DNA of 24,470 nt from JAVBKE01 sp031554215 (GTDB lineage Bacteria; Bacillota; Bacilli; JARBTR01), in assembly GCA_031554215.1 (NCBI GenBank), contig JAVBKF010000201.1, forward strand, positions 1-24,470, written 5' to 3'. Positions 6,862 to 15,738 of this stretch are shown here, piece after piece. The position numbers and the translations under genes are program-made. The first letter of the stretch is position 1; the number at the start of each line of letters is the position of its first letter. Below the pieces are notes generated by a model, which was given only the letters and a program-made list of their open reading frames with translations, did no database searches and was not told the DNA's origin.

Positions 6862-7608
6862 TTACTTTCGTAGTTCAAACTCATACCCGATAGCTGCCAT
6901 AGCAAATAAAGGTGCTGTTTCTGCTCGCAAAATCCGGGGTCCAAGTCCACAAAGTTGAAAGCCCGCCCTGAGCATTTGCTCTATTTCCAGAGAATTAAGC
7001 CCGCCCTCTGGACCGAAAACGATTAAAACATGCTCGTGATCGCCGATTCCTTGTAGGCACTTTGCAAACGTACTAATCTCTCCCTCTCGCGCACTTTCTT
7101 CAAAAGCTACTAGTTTCACATCATACAAGCGTGATTGCTCAATCAGTTGCTGCAAGTTTGCCAGCGGCTTCACTTCTGGAACAACACTACGATGTGACTG
7201 CTCAGCTGCTTCCTTAGCAATCTTTTGTAGGCGAGCCACTTTCTTCACCACTTTGCTTTGATCCCATTTTACAATAGATCGCTCCGCCTGCCACGGAATT
7301 ACACCTACAGCACCAAGTTCCGTGCATTTTTGAACGACGAGTTCTAGCTTGTCTCCCTTGGTCAGTCCACAAGCGAGTGTGACCGGCACAGGTAATTCAC
7401 CCTTGGCCTCCACCCATTTACATATGGTGGCAACCAGTTTTGTGCTGCAGACCTCAACAATTTCGGCTATCGCCGTTTGACCGTGGACAACAACAAAGAA
7501 CTGCCCACCAACGTCTTGGCGCATCACTTTCACAATATGGTGGTAATCCTCACCGGAAACAATCACCTGACCTGATTCATTTAACCCATCAATAAAATAG
7601 CGTTGCAA
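6862..7608 (-). CDS. rsmE: 16S rRNA m3U1498 methyltransferase RsmE
   Basis: 248-residue SPOUT-class methyltransferase that uses S-adenosylmethionine to methylate N3 of U1498 in 16S rRNA of the 30S subunit. The N-terminal PUA-like part begins MQRYFIDGL. The trefoil-knot signature near the C terminus is VFGPEGGLNSLEIEQM followed by LGPRILRAETAPLFAM. It matches the B. subtilis YqeU pattern along its length (GLTKGDKLELVVQKCTELGA, IAKEAAEQSHR). The start codon is TTG at 7608, preceded by GAGGGG at six bases; the start agrees with the MQRYF beginning of homologues. It follows prmA by 89 bp without a visible terminator, as in Bacillus where prmA and rsmE adjoin dnaJ. Confidence 0.95.
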   Translation of the reverse strand: MQRYFIDGLNESGQVIVSGEDYHHIVKVMRQDVGGQFFVVVHGQTAIAEIVEVCSTKLVATICKWVEAKGELPVPVTLACGLTKGDKLELVVQKCTELGAVGVIPWQAERSIVKWDQSKVVKKVARLQKIAKEAAEQSHRSVVPEVKPLANLQQLIEQSRLYDVKLVAFEESAREGEISTFAKCLQGIGDHEHVLIVFGPEGGLNSLEIEQMLRAGFQLCGLGPRILRAETAPLFAMAAIGYEFELRK

Positions 7609-7697
7609 GATATTCCCCTCTTCCTATTGGCACCTGCCCAGTACGATTGATTTCGACTGAGTCATATAGAAATTATTTACTGTCCCTAAGTAGCTTA

Positions 7698-8633
7698 CTA
7701 AGCAAGTCGCGCAGTGATAGCCACCCAGCCTTCCTGTTCGTCGATCGCCACAATAGCAAGTCCAGAGGCTTCCATTGCCCTCACAACCAAGTCTTGCTTT
7801 TCAGTGATAATTCCAGAAGCAATAAACACACCATTCGGTTTGAGCAACCGGGCAACATCATCAGTAAACAAGGTAATAATGTCTGCCAAAATATTAGCGA
7901 CAATCACATCAGCCTTCGTCGCCACACCAGTAAGCAGGTTATTCTGTGAAACTGTCACAACATCACTTACCCCATTGACTTGACAATTATCCTTGGCAAC
8001 CGTAACGGCAACTGCGTCCAGATCCATGGCAAACACCGATTCTGCATCGCATCGTGCAGCAGCAATGCTGAGAATGCCAGAACCTGTACCAACATCAAGT
8101 ACCGTCATACCGGATTTCACCCACTTCTCAATCGCACGCATACAAAGCAAGGTGGTAGCGTGGGTGCCAGTGCCAAATGCCATCCCAGGATCAAGTAATA
8201 TTATTTTCTCACCGGGTGCGGCTTCATACGGTTCCCAAGTCGGGACAATCGTGAGCTGTTCGGAGACCTTTACAGGATGGTAGTATTGTTTCCACGCAGT
8301 TGCCCAATCATCCTCGTCCACTTCCTGAATCGTTATTTTGTTCCGCCCTATATCAATTGCTAAACTAGCTAAGTGGTCAACAGCAGTCTTTATTTCCGTT
8401 ACTAACATAGACGAGAAATCCTCCAGTGCAAAATAAGCCTTTAGCAGCACTCCCTCATCCGGATAATCAGCAGGGTTCAGCTGATAAATCTCACCAAAAA
8501 CATTCTCGCGTTCCTTCATCAGTTCCAAAGGGTCCTCAATAACAACACCCCCTGCACCATGCTCATGTAAAATATTTGAAACAGGCTCAACAGCCTCCGT
8601 TGTAATCTGAATCGTAAACTCAATCCACTTCAT
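7698..8633 (-). CDS. prmA: Ribosomal protein L11 methyltransferase PrmA
   Basis: 311 residues, the same length as B. subtilis PrmA. It methylates amino groups of ribosomal protein L11 (Lys and the N terminus in well-studied homologues) with S-adenosylmethionine. Visible motifs are an N-terminal substrate-recognition domain (1-100), FGTGTHATT (153-161), the SAM-binding motif I VLDVGTGSGIL (178-188) and the catalytic loop VANILADI (245-252). TTGGAGG lies seven bases before the ATG. It follows the dnaJ terminator and so probably has its own promoter (8727-8755), with rsmE downstream in the same transcript. Confidence 0.96.
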   Translation of the reverse strand: MKWIEFTIQITTEAVEPVSNILHEHGAGGVVIEDPLELMKERENVFGEIYQLNPADYPDEGVLLKAYFALEDFSSMLVTEIKTAVDHLASLAIDIGRNKITIQEVDEDDWATAWKQYYHPVKVSEQLTIVPTWEPYEAAPGEKIILLDPGMAFGTGTHATTLLCMRAIEKWVKSGMTVLDVGTGSGILSIAAARCDAESVFAMDLDAVAVTVAKDNCQVNGVSDVVTVSQNNLLTGVATKADVIVANILADIITLFTDDVARLLKPNGVFIASGIITEKQDLVVRAMEASGLAIVAIDEQEGWVAITARLA

Positions 8634-8726
8634 TCCTTGACCTCCAAAGGTACTTGATACTGTAGGAAAGCGCCTAACACATGATCCAGTAGTGGCACTT
8701 TCTATGAAAATTCTATCTACACTAAT

Positions 8727-8755
8727 ATGATAGCGCGAGGTGTGCTAGTACGCAA
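8727..8755 (-). promoter_or_regulatory. Candidate sigma-A promoter of prmA-rsmE
   Basis: Minus strand TTGCGT (8750-8755), a 17-bp spacer and TATCAT (8727-8732). It lies about 90 bp upstream of the prmA start and downstream of the dnaJ terminator. Confidence 0.45.
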
Positions 8756-8970
8756 TTACAATTATTGCACGCCATCATCATTCTCAACGCTGCTAAGCAC
8801 CAAACAAAAGTCTTTTTAGCTAAAAGTAGCAACGAGGACAAGCATCTTTCGGGTATTCATGTACATGCAGCAAGCCGTAGTCATTAATGGCTCCCCATTG
8901 AAACAGCCATATTGCTTGGACAATATTCGGCTACTTTGATTAAACGTTACCACCTGCGCCATAAGCAAGC

Positions 8971-9008
8971 AAAAAGACATGGGTTTAGCGAAATGCCAAA
9001 CTCATGTC
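8971..9008 (-). terminator. Intrinsic terminator of the hrcA-dnaJ operon
   Basis: On the minus strand, GACATGAGTTT and AAACCCATGTC pair (11 bp, one mismatch) around a loop of about 11 bases, followed directly by TTTTT. It lies about 100 bp past the dnaJ stop. Confidence 0.8.
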
Positions 9009-9104
9009 ATACGAATCGAACAGAAAACCTACCTAGCAAGTAAGTTCAAGTTGAAACAGATCTAGATATGGATTACTTGGTTACATAAGGAAGGAGCCCC
9101 GAAT

Positions 9105-10232
9105 TTAGAAAATCTCCTCAATATTGCGTTTGATTTTCTCTGTAAAGCTTTCCTTATGACCCTTTGGGAGTTTCCCACCACCAGCCACTTCAAACTCTTG
9201 CAGCAACTGTCGCTGCTTATCAGACAGTTTTGTTGGCGTCAGCACAATCACTTTCACAATTTGATCACCAACACCATAGCCACGAATATTCTTAATGCCT
9301 TTTCCTTTCAAGCGGAAACGCGCACCAGATTGTGTGCCAGCAGAGATCTTAATGGTTTCTGTGCCATGGAGTGTCTTGACTTCAATATCGTCACCGAGAG
9401 CAGCTTGAACAAAAGAAATCTTGATTTCACAGTGAACATGATCACCCTCGCGCTCAAACAAGCTATGTTTACGCACTCTAAATTCAACATACAAATCGCC
9501 ATACGGGCCATTATTAGCACCAGGTTCACCTTGTCCTGAGACACGCATTTGTTGGCCATCTGCGACACCTGCTGGAATCTTGATGGTTACTTTTTTTCGG
9601 GTACGAACAGTCCCTTTTCCGTGGCAAGTTGCACATTTTTCTTTAATGATCTTTCCAGACCCACTACAAAGATTACAGGTACGTCTTGTCGCAACACGTC
9701 CAAAAGGCGTATTTTGCTCAACAGTCATTTGACCTGAACCGCCGCATTGATGACAAGGGTCAGGACGTGTACCTGCCTTCGCACCGTTACCATGACATGT
9801 TTTGCACGAATCATCCTTCGGAATTTCAATTGTTGTCTCTTTGCCGAACGCTGCTTCTTCAAACGTAATTGTCATCGTGTACTGCAAATCACGACCCTGG
9901 CGTGGTGCGTTTGGATCAGGTCGTCTCCCGCCACCAAACATTGAATTAATAATATCCTCGAAGCCGCCAAAACCACCATCAAAGCCAGCACCGCCACCGC
10001 CGAAGCCTTGATTCGGATCAGTGTGCCCGTATTGATCATAATGGGCGCGGTTATTGTCATCAGAAAGTGTTTCGTAAGCTTCTTTTACTTCTTTAAATTT
10101 ATCAGCAGCGTCTGCTTCTTTATTAATATCCGGGTGATATTGCTTCGACAACTTCCGGTATGCTTTCTTAATCTCGTCAGCGGAAGCCTCTTTGCCTACA
10201 CCTAACACATCGTAAAAATCTCTTTTACTCAT
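9105..10232 (-). CDS. dnaJ: Chaperone DnaJ (Hsp40)
   Basis: 375 residues, as in B. subtilis. It delivers unfolded substrates to DnaK and stimulates its ATPase. The order is canonical: J domain (1-70) with the HPD tripeptide at 33-35; Gly/Phe-rich linker (75-103); zinc domain with four CxxCxGxG motifs starting at 143, 160, 186 and 200; then the C-terminal substrate-binding domains. GGAG lies eight bases before the ATG. It is the last gene of the CIRCE-controlled unit. The 216-bp gap from dnaK contains a long hairpin that may reduce dnaJ relative to dnaK. Confidence 0.98.
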   Translation of the reverse strand: MSKRDFYDVLGVGKEASADEIKKAYRKLSKQYHPDINKEADAADKFKEVKEAYETLSDDNNRAHYDQYGHTDPNQGFGGGGAGFDGGFGGFEDIINSMFGGGRRPDPNAPRQGRDLQYTMTITFEEAAFGKETTIEIPKDDSCKTCHGNGAKAGTRPDPCHQCGGSGQMTVEQNTPFGRVATRRTCNLCSGSGKIIKEKCATCHGKGTVRTRKKVTIKIPAGVADGQQMRVSGQGEPGANNGPYGDLYVEFRVRKHSLFEREGDHVHCEIKISFVQAALGDDIEVKTLHGTETIKISAGTQSGARFRLKGKGIKNIRGYGVGDQIVKVIVLTPTKLSDKQRQLLQEFEVAGGGKLPKGHKESFTEKIKRNIEEIF

Positions 10233-10361
10233 TTCTTCAACTCCATAACAAATTCCATAAACGCTATTTTAGCATTGTTTCACCTTTACGCCAAATTTTA
10301 CTCCATCTCACATATTGTTTTTTATGCAGGAACTGAATGTTTGGTTAAAATGACACCATGC

Positions 10362-10403
10362 ACGCAAAAGCCAAAGTCATGAATATGACTTCGACTTTTG
10401 CGT
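10362..10403. terminator. Long hairpin between dnaK and dnaJ
   Basis: Nineteen-base arms (ACGCAAAAG-CCA-AAGTCAT and its near-complement) with two non-pairing positions around a GAAT loop, about 45 bp past the dnaK stop. On the minus strand no T-run follows, so it is more likely an RNA-stabilising or partial-attenuation hairpin than a full terminator. Confidence 0.6.
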
Positions 10404-10448
10404 TTTCCATTGTTTCAATCGTGCCTCAGGTTCATTGCTAATGTATGC

Positions 10449-12281
10449 CTATTCTTTCTCATCAACGATTTCTGCATCGACAATATCATCATTACCTGCT
10501 CCATCAGATTCCGCACCGCCAGCTGCAGCTTGCGCTTCTTGCGCCTCTTTCGCAGCTTGCTCGTACATTTTCACACTGATGCCTTGAATGATTTCTTGCA
10601 ACGCATCTTTGTTTGTGCGAATTTCTTCAATATTATCTGCTGCAATCGCTGTTTTAAGTGCTTCCATTGCTTCATTCGCTTTTGTACTATCATCCGCTTC
10701 AACCTTATCGCCCATATCTTTCAATGTCTTTTCAGTTGTGAATAAGAGTGCATCGGCTTCGTTACGAAGTTCAACTTCATCCTTACGTTTCTTATCCTCA
10801 TCGGCATTCATCTCTGCTTCCTTCACCATACGCTCAATTTCTTCGTCTGTTAGGCTCGTAGCTGATTGGATCGTAATGGTTTGCTCTTTATTGGTCCCCA
10901 TATCCTTCGCTTTAACATTGACAATACCGTTATTATCAATATCAAATGTCACTTGGATCTGAGGTACACCGCGTGGTGCTGGCGGGAGATCAGATAATTG
11001 GAAACGACCGAGTGTTTTATTGTGGGCAGCCATCGGGCGCTCACCTTGCAACACATGGATATCAACAGCTGGTTGATTGTCAGCAGCAGTTGAGAAAATT
11101 TGTGACTTACTTGTTGGAATCGTTGTGTTGCGATCAATTAACTTCGTGAACACGCCGCCCATTGTTTCAATTCCAAGTGATAAAGAAGTTACATCAAGTA
11201 ATACGATGTCCTTAACATCACCTGTGATGACACCACCCTGAATCGCAGCACCCATTGCAACGACTTCATCAGGATTGACACCTTTATGAGGATCTTTACC
11301 TGTTTCGCGTTTGACTAATTCTTGCACTGCTGGGATACGTGTTGATCCACCAACAAGAATGACTTTATCAACCTCAGATGGCGAAAGACCAGCGTCTCTC
11401 ATCGCTTGACGCGTTGGCTCTAGCGTTCTTTCAACGAGGCTAGCTGTGATTTCATCAAACTTTGCTCTTGTCAGTGTTGTTTCAAAATGCAAAGGTCCAG
11501 CAGGTCCTTGTGAAATGAACGGTAATGAAATTTGTGTTGTTGCCACACCAGAAAGGTCTTTCTTCGCTTTCTCAGCAGCATCTTTCAAACGTTGCAAAGC
11601 TTGCTTATCAGCTGACAAATCAATCGCATTTTCTTTTCTGAACTCTGCCACTAAATGATTAACAATCGCTTCATCAAAGTCATCTCCACCAAGTCTGCTA
11701 TCTCCAGCAGTTGAAAGCACTTCAAATACGCCATCGCCAAGTTCAAGAATTGATACGTCGAATGTACCACCACCAAGGTCAAATACCAAAACCTTTTGGT
11801 CTGTTTCTGTCTTATCCAAACCATAAGCAAGCGCTGCTGCCGTTGGCTCATTGATAATCCTTTCAACTTCAAGTCCAGCGATCTTCCCAGCATCCTTTGT
11901 TGCTTGACGCTCAGCATCATTGAAATAAGCAGGTACCGTGATCACGGCACGTGTTACTTTCTCACCAAGGTAAGCTTCAGCCGTTGCTTTGAGGTTCTGC
12001 AAGACAATCGCACTGACTTCTTGAGGTGAATACTTCTTGCCTTCCATTTCAGTTGTATAATCAGTCCCCATATGACGTTTGATTGAGCTCACTGTGTTAA
12101 GATTTGTTACTGCTTGTCGCTTCGCTACTTCACCAACAGTACGCTCGCCATTTTTGAAAGCAACAACTGATGGTGTTGTCCGGTTTCCTTCTGGATTTGG
12201 GATAACTTTCGCTTCTCCGCCTTCTAAAACTGCTACACATGAATTTGTTGTTCCTAAATCAATTCCAATTACTTTACTCAT
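10449..12281 (-). CDS. dnaK: Chaperone DnaK (Hsp70)
   Basis: 610 residues against 611 in B. subtilis. It is an ATP-dependent chaperone acting with DnaJ and GrpE. The nucleotide-binding domain begins VIGIDLGTTNSC (phosphate 1), with FDLGGGTFDVSILELG (phosphate 2) and VGGSTRIPAVQELV (adenosine). The hydrophobic linker is IVLLDVTSLSLG, followed by the substrate domain and an acidic tail ending DIVDAEIVDEKE. The frame can be extended to a GTG at 12293, but that overlaps the ribosome site; AGGAG eleven bases before the ATG at 12281 and the MSKVIGIDL start of homologues settle it. It lies 115 bp downstream of grpE with an intervening small hairpin. Confidence 0.98.
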   Translation of the reverse strand: MSKVIGIDLGTTNSCVAVLEGGEAKVIPNPEGNRTTPSVVAFKNGERTVGEVAKRQAVTNLNTVSSIKRHMGTDYTTEMEGKKYSPQEVSAIVLQNLKATAEAYLGEKVTRAVITVPAYFNDAERQATKDAGKIAGLEVERIINEPTAAALAYGLDKTETDQKVLVFDLGGGTFDVSILELGDGVFEVLSTAGDSRLGGDDFDEAIVNHLVAEFRKENAIDLSADKQALQRLKDAAEKAKKDLSGVATTQISLPFISQGPAGPLHFETTLTRAKFDEITASLVERTLEPTRQAMRDAGLSPSEVDKVILVGGSTRIPAVQELVKRETGKDPHKGVNPDEVVAMGAAIQGGVITGDVKDIVLLDVTSLSLGIETMGGVFTKLIDRNTTIPTSKSQIFSTAADNQPAVDIHVLQGERPMAAHNKTLGRFQLSDLPPAPRGVPQIQVTFDIDNNGIVNVKAKDMGTNKEQTITIQSATSLTDEEIERMVKEAEMNADEDKKRKDEVELRNEADALLFTTEKTLKDMGDKVEADDSTKANEAMEALKTAIAADNIEEIRTNKDALQEIIQGISVKMYEQAAKEAQEAQAAAGGAESDGAGNDDIVDAEIVDEKE

Positions 12282-12351
12282 TTTCAATTCCACTCCTAGT
12301 CGTATGGTATTTTTTTATTTAAAAAATAGTGCACCCTTGATTACGAAATGA

Positions 12352-12367
12352 TGCAGACGTGTCTGCA
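12352..12367. other. Small hairpin between grpE and dnaK
   Basis: The palindromic stretch TGCAGACGTGTCTGCA can fold as a six-base stem with a four-base loop. No T-run follows on the minus strand, so termination is unlikely; mRNA processing or stability is possible. Confidence 0.5.
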
Positions 12368-12396
12368 CAGGGCAGTGATGTCGATCGTCAAAGTAA

Positions 12397-13005
12397 TTAT
12401 TGATTTACTTTCACCATTGAAGGTCTGATGACGCGGTCTTTTAGTAGATAGCCCTTTTGAAACTCTTCTACAATTTCATTAGAGGCAAATCCCTCTTCCT
12501 CCGCTTGCATGACAGCTTGATGGAAATTAGGATCGAACTGCTCACCAGTTGCTTTAATGATCTCAACCCCTTCAGCTACGAGAGCTGTCTGTAATTGATT
12601 GTAGATCATTTCCATCCCTTGAAAAATCGCTATTGACTCATCAGAAACAGCTTCAACCTTCATCGCCCGCTCAAAATTATCAAGCGCTGGTAGAATCGCA
12701 GTGACTAAGCTCTGAACGCGGTATTTTTGTGCCGCCTCCATATCAAGCCTTGTCCGTCTACGGAAATTCTCAAGTTCGGCATACAAACGTAAATACTTAT
12801 CATTTTCTTCTTTTAATTGCTGCTCAAGCTTCGCTACGTGTGCTGCCTCATCAATCACCTCTGTAACATCGGCTTCGCTACTGACAGCTTCACCACTCGG
12901 TGCCTCGGTGATTTCATCTGTATCCGGCGTGTTCAGAGGCGCATCCGTTTCTGCACGACTATCTTGTACATCATCACCTAAATGATTGTTATCTACTTGT
13001 GACAT
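12397..13005 (-). CDS. grpE: Nucleotide exchange factor GrpE
   Basis: 202 residues. GrpE is the homodimeric factor that releases ADP from DnaK. The order is an acidic low-complexity N terminus (1-60), a long helix for dimerisation (about 60-110, EQQLKEENDKYLRLYAELEN), the FRRRTR motif, and a C-terminal beta-domain (EQFDPNFHQAVM, then LLKDRVIRPSMVKV). All are typical. The ATG lies nine bases past the hrcA stop, so hrcA and grpE are co-transcribed and probably translationally coupled. The ribosome site GAGGTG overlaps the hrcA stop. Confidence 0.97.
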   Translation of the reverse strand: MSQVDNNHLGDDVQDSRAETDAPLNTPDTDEITEAPSGEAVSSEADVTEVIDEAAHVAKLEQQLKEENDKYLRLYAELENFRRRTRLDMEAAQKYRVQSLVTAILPALDNFERAMKVEAVSDESIAIFQGMEMIYNQLQTALVAEGVEIIKATGEQFDPNFHQAVMQAEEEGFASNEIVEEFQKGYLLKDRVIRPSMVKVNQ

Positions 13006-13014
13006 ACCATCACC

Positions 13015-14052
13015 TCACTCTTTCTTTTCTTGTACTAAACCTGTTAGTGCTTCTGACAGCTGATCTGAGAAATAGGAAAGTAATCCGATTACCCGTGAAT
13101 ACTCCATTCTAGTTGGTCCGAGCACGGCAATTGTGCCAAGCGTGTTCTCTCCAATTGAGTAGGTTGCACTGATAATACTACAATCCGTTAATGCTAAATC
13201 AGCATTCTCTTTGCCAATTTTCACATTAATCCCAGCAGATTTATGACTAATGAGGTTGTACATTTTTTCTTCCTCAATCACTTCTAGTAGCATCTTCACT
13301 TTCTCGATATCGTTAAAATCTGGTTGACTGAGAAGATTGGTTTTCCCACCATAGAACATTTTCTCCCTAGCTGTAGGTACACGCAAATCATTTTCAAGTA
13401 CAGACAACACTTGCTCATAATTCCGCACATGTTGTTTGAATATGTTGCCGATTTCCTGCCGGAGCCTTGTATGAATTTGCGTCAGCGGTACCCCTTGCAA
13501 ACGTTCATTCAGAATGTTCACTACTTTTTCAATCTCATTAGCATCGAAGCCTTCAGGGAGATGAATCATCTTATTCTCAATATGACCGGTATTGGTGACA
13601 ATCACGGCTACAGCAGCGTGCTTGTCAAGCGGCAAAATTTGAATCCTCCGAAGCTGATTTTCATGCGCAGCAGGACCGAGTACGATTGCTGTATAATTGG
13701 TCATCTCTGACAAAATAGTTGCAGAACGCTCGACGACTTTCTCAATTTCAAACAACTTTTCTTCAAAAACTGATTTGAGTTGCAGCACTTCCTCTTGTTG
13801 CAAAATTGCAGGGGCAACAAGATGATCTACATAATAACGATACCCCTTTTCAGAAGGTACTCGTCCCGAAGAAGTATGCGTTTTCTCTATGAAGCCAAGT
13901 TCCTCAAGATCAGCCATTTCATTACGGATTGTTGCGGAACTATATGGAATCGCAGTATTCTTTGACAAGCTACGTGATCCAACTGGACTCGCGGTGGAAA
14001 TAAAGTCATCAATGATGATTTGTAAAATACTTAGCTGTCTATTTGTTAGCAT
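13015..14052 (-). CDS. hrcA: Heat-inducible transcription repressor HrcA
   Basis: 345 residues (B. subtilis 343). HrcA is a dimeric repressor that binds CIRCE and controls class I heat-shock genes, with GroEL known to help it fold in Bacillus. The N-terminal winged helix is visible (MLTNRQLSILQIIIDDFIST, then GSRSLSK and SSATIRNEMADLEELG, and SSGRVPSEKGYRYYVD), followed by the GAF-like and inserted dimerisation domains. The frame opens at an ATG at 14079, but that codon lies inside the CIRCE repeat; AAAGGTG before the ATG at 14052 and the MLTNRQ start of homologues decide the start. First gene of the hrcA-grpE-dnaK-dnaJ unit, and by this arrangement autoregulated. Confidence 0.97.
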   Translation of the reverse strand: MLTNRQLSILQIIIDDFISTASPVGSRSLSKNTAIPYSSATIRNEMADLEELGFIEKTHTSSGRVPSEKGYRYYVDHLVAPAILQQEEVLQLKSVFEEKLFEIEKVVERSATILSEMTNYTAIVLGPAAHENQLRRIQILPLDKHAAVAVIVTNTGHIENKMIHLPEGFDANEIEKVVNILNERLQGVPLTQIHTRLRQEIGNIFKQHVRNYEQVLSVLENDLRVPTAREKMFYGGKTNLLSQPDFNDIEKVKMLLEVIEEEKMYNLISHKSAGINVKIGKENADLALTDCSIISATYSIGENTLGTIAVLGPTRMEYSRVIGLLSYFSDQLSEALTGLVQEKKE

Positions 14053-14068
14053 ACGATCCACACCTTTG

Positions 14069-14095
14069 TTAGCACTCATTTAATTAGAGTGCTAA
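14069..14095. promoter_or_regulatory. CIRCE operator
   Basis: Perfect consensus TTAGCACTC-N9-GAGTGCTAA, at 14069-14077 and 14087-14095. It lies just downstream of the -10 box and upstream of the hrcA start, the classic position for HrcA repression of hrcA-grpE-dnaK-dnaJ. Confidence 0.99.
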
Positions 14096-14105
14096 TAATA
14101 TTAAT

Positions 14106-14134
14106 AATATACTGGGTTACTCGCAACTTGTCAA
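14106..14134 (-). promoter_or_regulatory. Sigma-A promoter of the hrcA-grpE-dnaK-dnaJ operon
   Basis: Minus strand: perfect -35 TTGACA (14129-14134), 17-bp spacer, -10 TATATT (14106-14111). The predicted transcription start falls next to the CIRCE element. Confidence 0.93.
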
Positions 14135-14270
14135 GAAGAACTCTCATGAAAGTCTAAGTTTATGCCCAAAATATGCTCCCAAAAGGGCACATTGGTTCCG
14201 AAACATCTGATCGCCTGGACTGATTAAAACCTCAGGACATTATTTTAGGCTGGCACGACAAACGCTAAAT

Positions 14271-14306
14271 AAAAAAAGCGCTCATTTTTTGTGATGAGAT
14301 CGCTTT
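14271..14306 (-). terminator. Intrinsic terminator of hemW
   Basis: On the minus strand, AAAGCGAT-CTCAT pairs with ATGAG-CGCTTT (two-part stem, small bulge, loop CACAAAAA), followed by TTTTTTT. It lies about 130 bp past hemW. The rest of the 381-bp hemW-hrcA gap, apart from the promoter and CIRCE, shows nothing recognisable. Confidence 0.8.
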
Positions 14307-14433
14307 GTAATTTTCATTGCCAACAAGTTGATACTACCTGATAATCCACATGTAGATGGCGGTGATTAACATTATTTAAGAAGACAATGTTCGATACGCT
14401 AAGAGCAGCCGCCGCACCGCGCACCGATTCTCT

Positions 14434-15552
14434 TTAATCAATAAACACCTCAAAAACTTCATTGCCGAGTAGTTTACCTTGCCTTGTTAGACGCAAGGTT
14501 TCATCTTCAATCATGAGCAGACCCTTATCTAGTAATTGATCTACAGCTGGAAAAGCTGCTGATATCTGCTTCCCATAGAGATGTTGAAAAGCGGACTGTG
14601 ACACGCCCTGGGTTCTTCTTAGACCAAGAAACATTGTCTCTGCCATTTTTTCTGTTGTAGAAACAGGCGTTTCTGACAAAATTGGCCGCGTCTTTGATGT
14701 AGTTGCCGCCAGATATTTTTTTAACACATTGACATTTGCGTAGCGCACACCATCAATATAGCCATGTGCGCCAACACCAACACCATAATACTCCTCATTA
14801 TTCCAATAGGTAAGATTATGCTCACTGACATGACCTTTCATAGCATAGTTACTAATTTCATACTGATGAAACCCATGTGCGGACAATGTATCCATCACAT
14901 ACTCATACATTTCCGCTTCACAATCTTCACCCGGCTGTTCAAGTTCACCACGATGGTATTTTTGATAAAAAACAGTCTTCGGTTCGATAATCAATGAGTA
15001 CGCAGAAATATGCTGCAAATTTAGGTCGAGCGCTGCGGTGAGGTCTGCTTTTACATCATCTAATACTTGCCCTGGAAGTGCGTAAATGAGATCAATACTG
15101 ATATTGTCAAATCCCGCTTCTTTCGCAAATGTAATAGTCGTTAGGACATCTTTACTCAGGTGGCTACGACCAATTTTCTGAAGCAACGCGTCATTAAATG
15201 TTTGTACACCAAGACTAAGTCGGTTAACGCCCCCAGCTTTTAGGACAGCTAATTTTTCATTTGTTAAATCTCCAGGATTTGCTTCGACAGTAAATTCAAT
15301 CCCCTCAGTAAACGGTATATGCCTGTGAATGGCTTTGAGCAACTGCTTTAATTGTCCTGCAGACAAAGCACTTGGCGTTCCACCACCGATGAAGATCGTT
15401 TTCGCTTCGTTTACTTGCAACGCTTCCATCTCAATCGCCAATGCTTCTATATAAGCATCAACAGGTTGGTTATCAATAATGAATTTACTGAAATCGCAAT
15501 AGTGACAAATTTGACTGCAAAACGGGATGTGGATGTAAACACTTTTTTTCAT
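14434..15552 (-). CDS. hemW: Radical SAM haem chaperone HemW
   Basis: 372 residues, related to coproporphyrinogen III oxidase HemN but shorter; such proteins bind and transfer haem rather than oxidise coproporphyrinogen. The radical-SAM cluster motif CSQICHYC (C12, C16, C19; Cx3Cx2C) sits at the N terminus after YIHIPF. Further family motifs are TIFIGGGTPSAL, VEANPGD, RLSLGVQTFND and SIDLIYALPGQ. AAAGGA precedes the ATG by ten bases. In Bacillus hemW directly follows lepA; here 687 bp separate them and contain a recombinase pseudogene, so hemW probably has its own promoter, which I could not place with confidence. Confidence 0.95.
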   Translation of the reverse strand: MKKSVYIHIPFCSQICHYCDFSKFIIDNQPVDAYIEALAIEMEALQVNEAKTIFIGGGTPSALSAGQLKQLLKAIHRHIPFTEGIEFTVEANPGDLTNEKLAVLKAGGVNRLSLGVQTFNDALLQKIGRSHLSKDVLTTITFAKEAGFDNISIDLIYALPGQVLDDVKADLTAALDLNLQHISAYSLIIEPKTVFYQKYHRGELEQPGEDCEAEMYEYVMDTLSAHGFHQYEISNYAMKGHVSEHNLTYWNNEEYYGVGVGAHGYIDGVRYANVNVLKKYLAATTSKTRPILSETPVSTTEKMAETMFLGLRRTQGVSQSAFQHLYGKQISAAFPAVDQLLDKGLLMIEDETLRLTRQGKLLGNEVFEVFID

Positions 15553-15738
15553 TCGGATTTATCCTTTGATTTATTTGTTCGATATTGTTGTGACATAAAA
15601 TGTAGCTAGAGCAATGCCTCTTCACTGCACTTATTTGAGTGCTTCTTTGCGAGAATTTCAAACGAGCTTGGCGTGTTGCTGATTGGTGTTTTGTTCAGCC
15701 AGATACCTGATTTCATTTACATTGCCCACGCAACCTTT

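Larger units (their letters stand above)
8634..9104. other. 471-bp dnaJ-prmA intergenic region
   Basis: It holds the dnaJ terminator (8971-9008) and a candidate prmA promoter (8727-8755). In between (about 8760-8970) I see no coding sequence, RNA gene or convincing repeat. A few short plus-strand frames carry no family signature. Confidence 0.6.

Noticed and set aside
8760..8970. Possible transposase relic in the dnaJ-prmA gap
   Set aside because: Short plus-strand readings looked faintly transposase-like, but no motif could be matched to a family.
15629..15644. Short hairpin GCACTTATTTGAGTGC upstream of hemW as a CIRCE-like or terminator element
   Set aside because: Only five-base arms, no T-run, and it lacks the CIRCE sequence and nine-base spacing.
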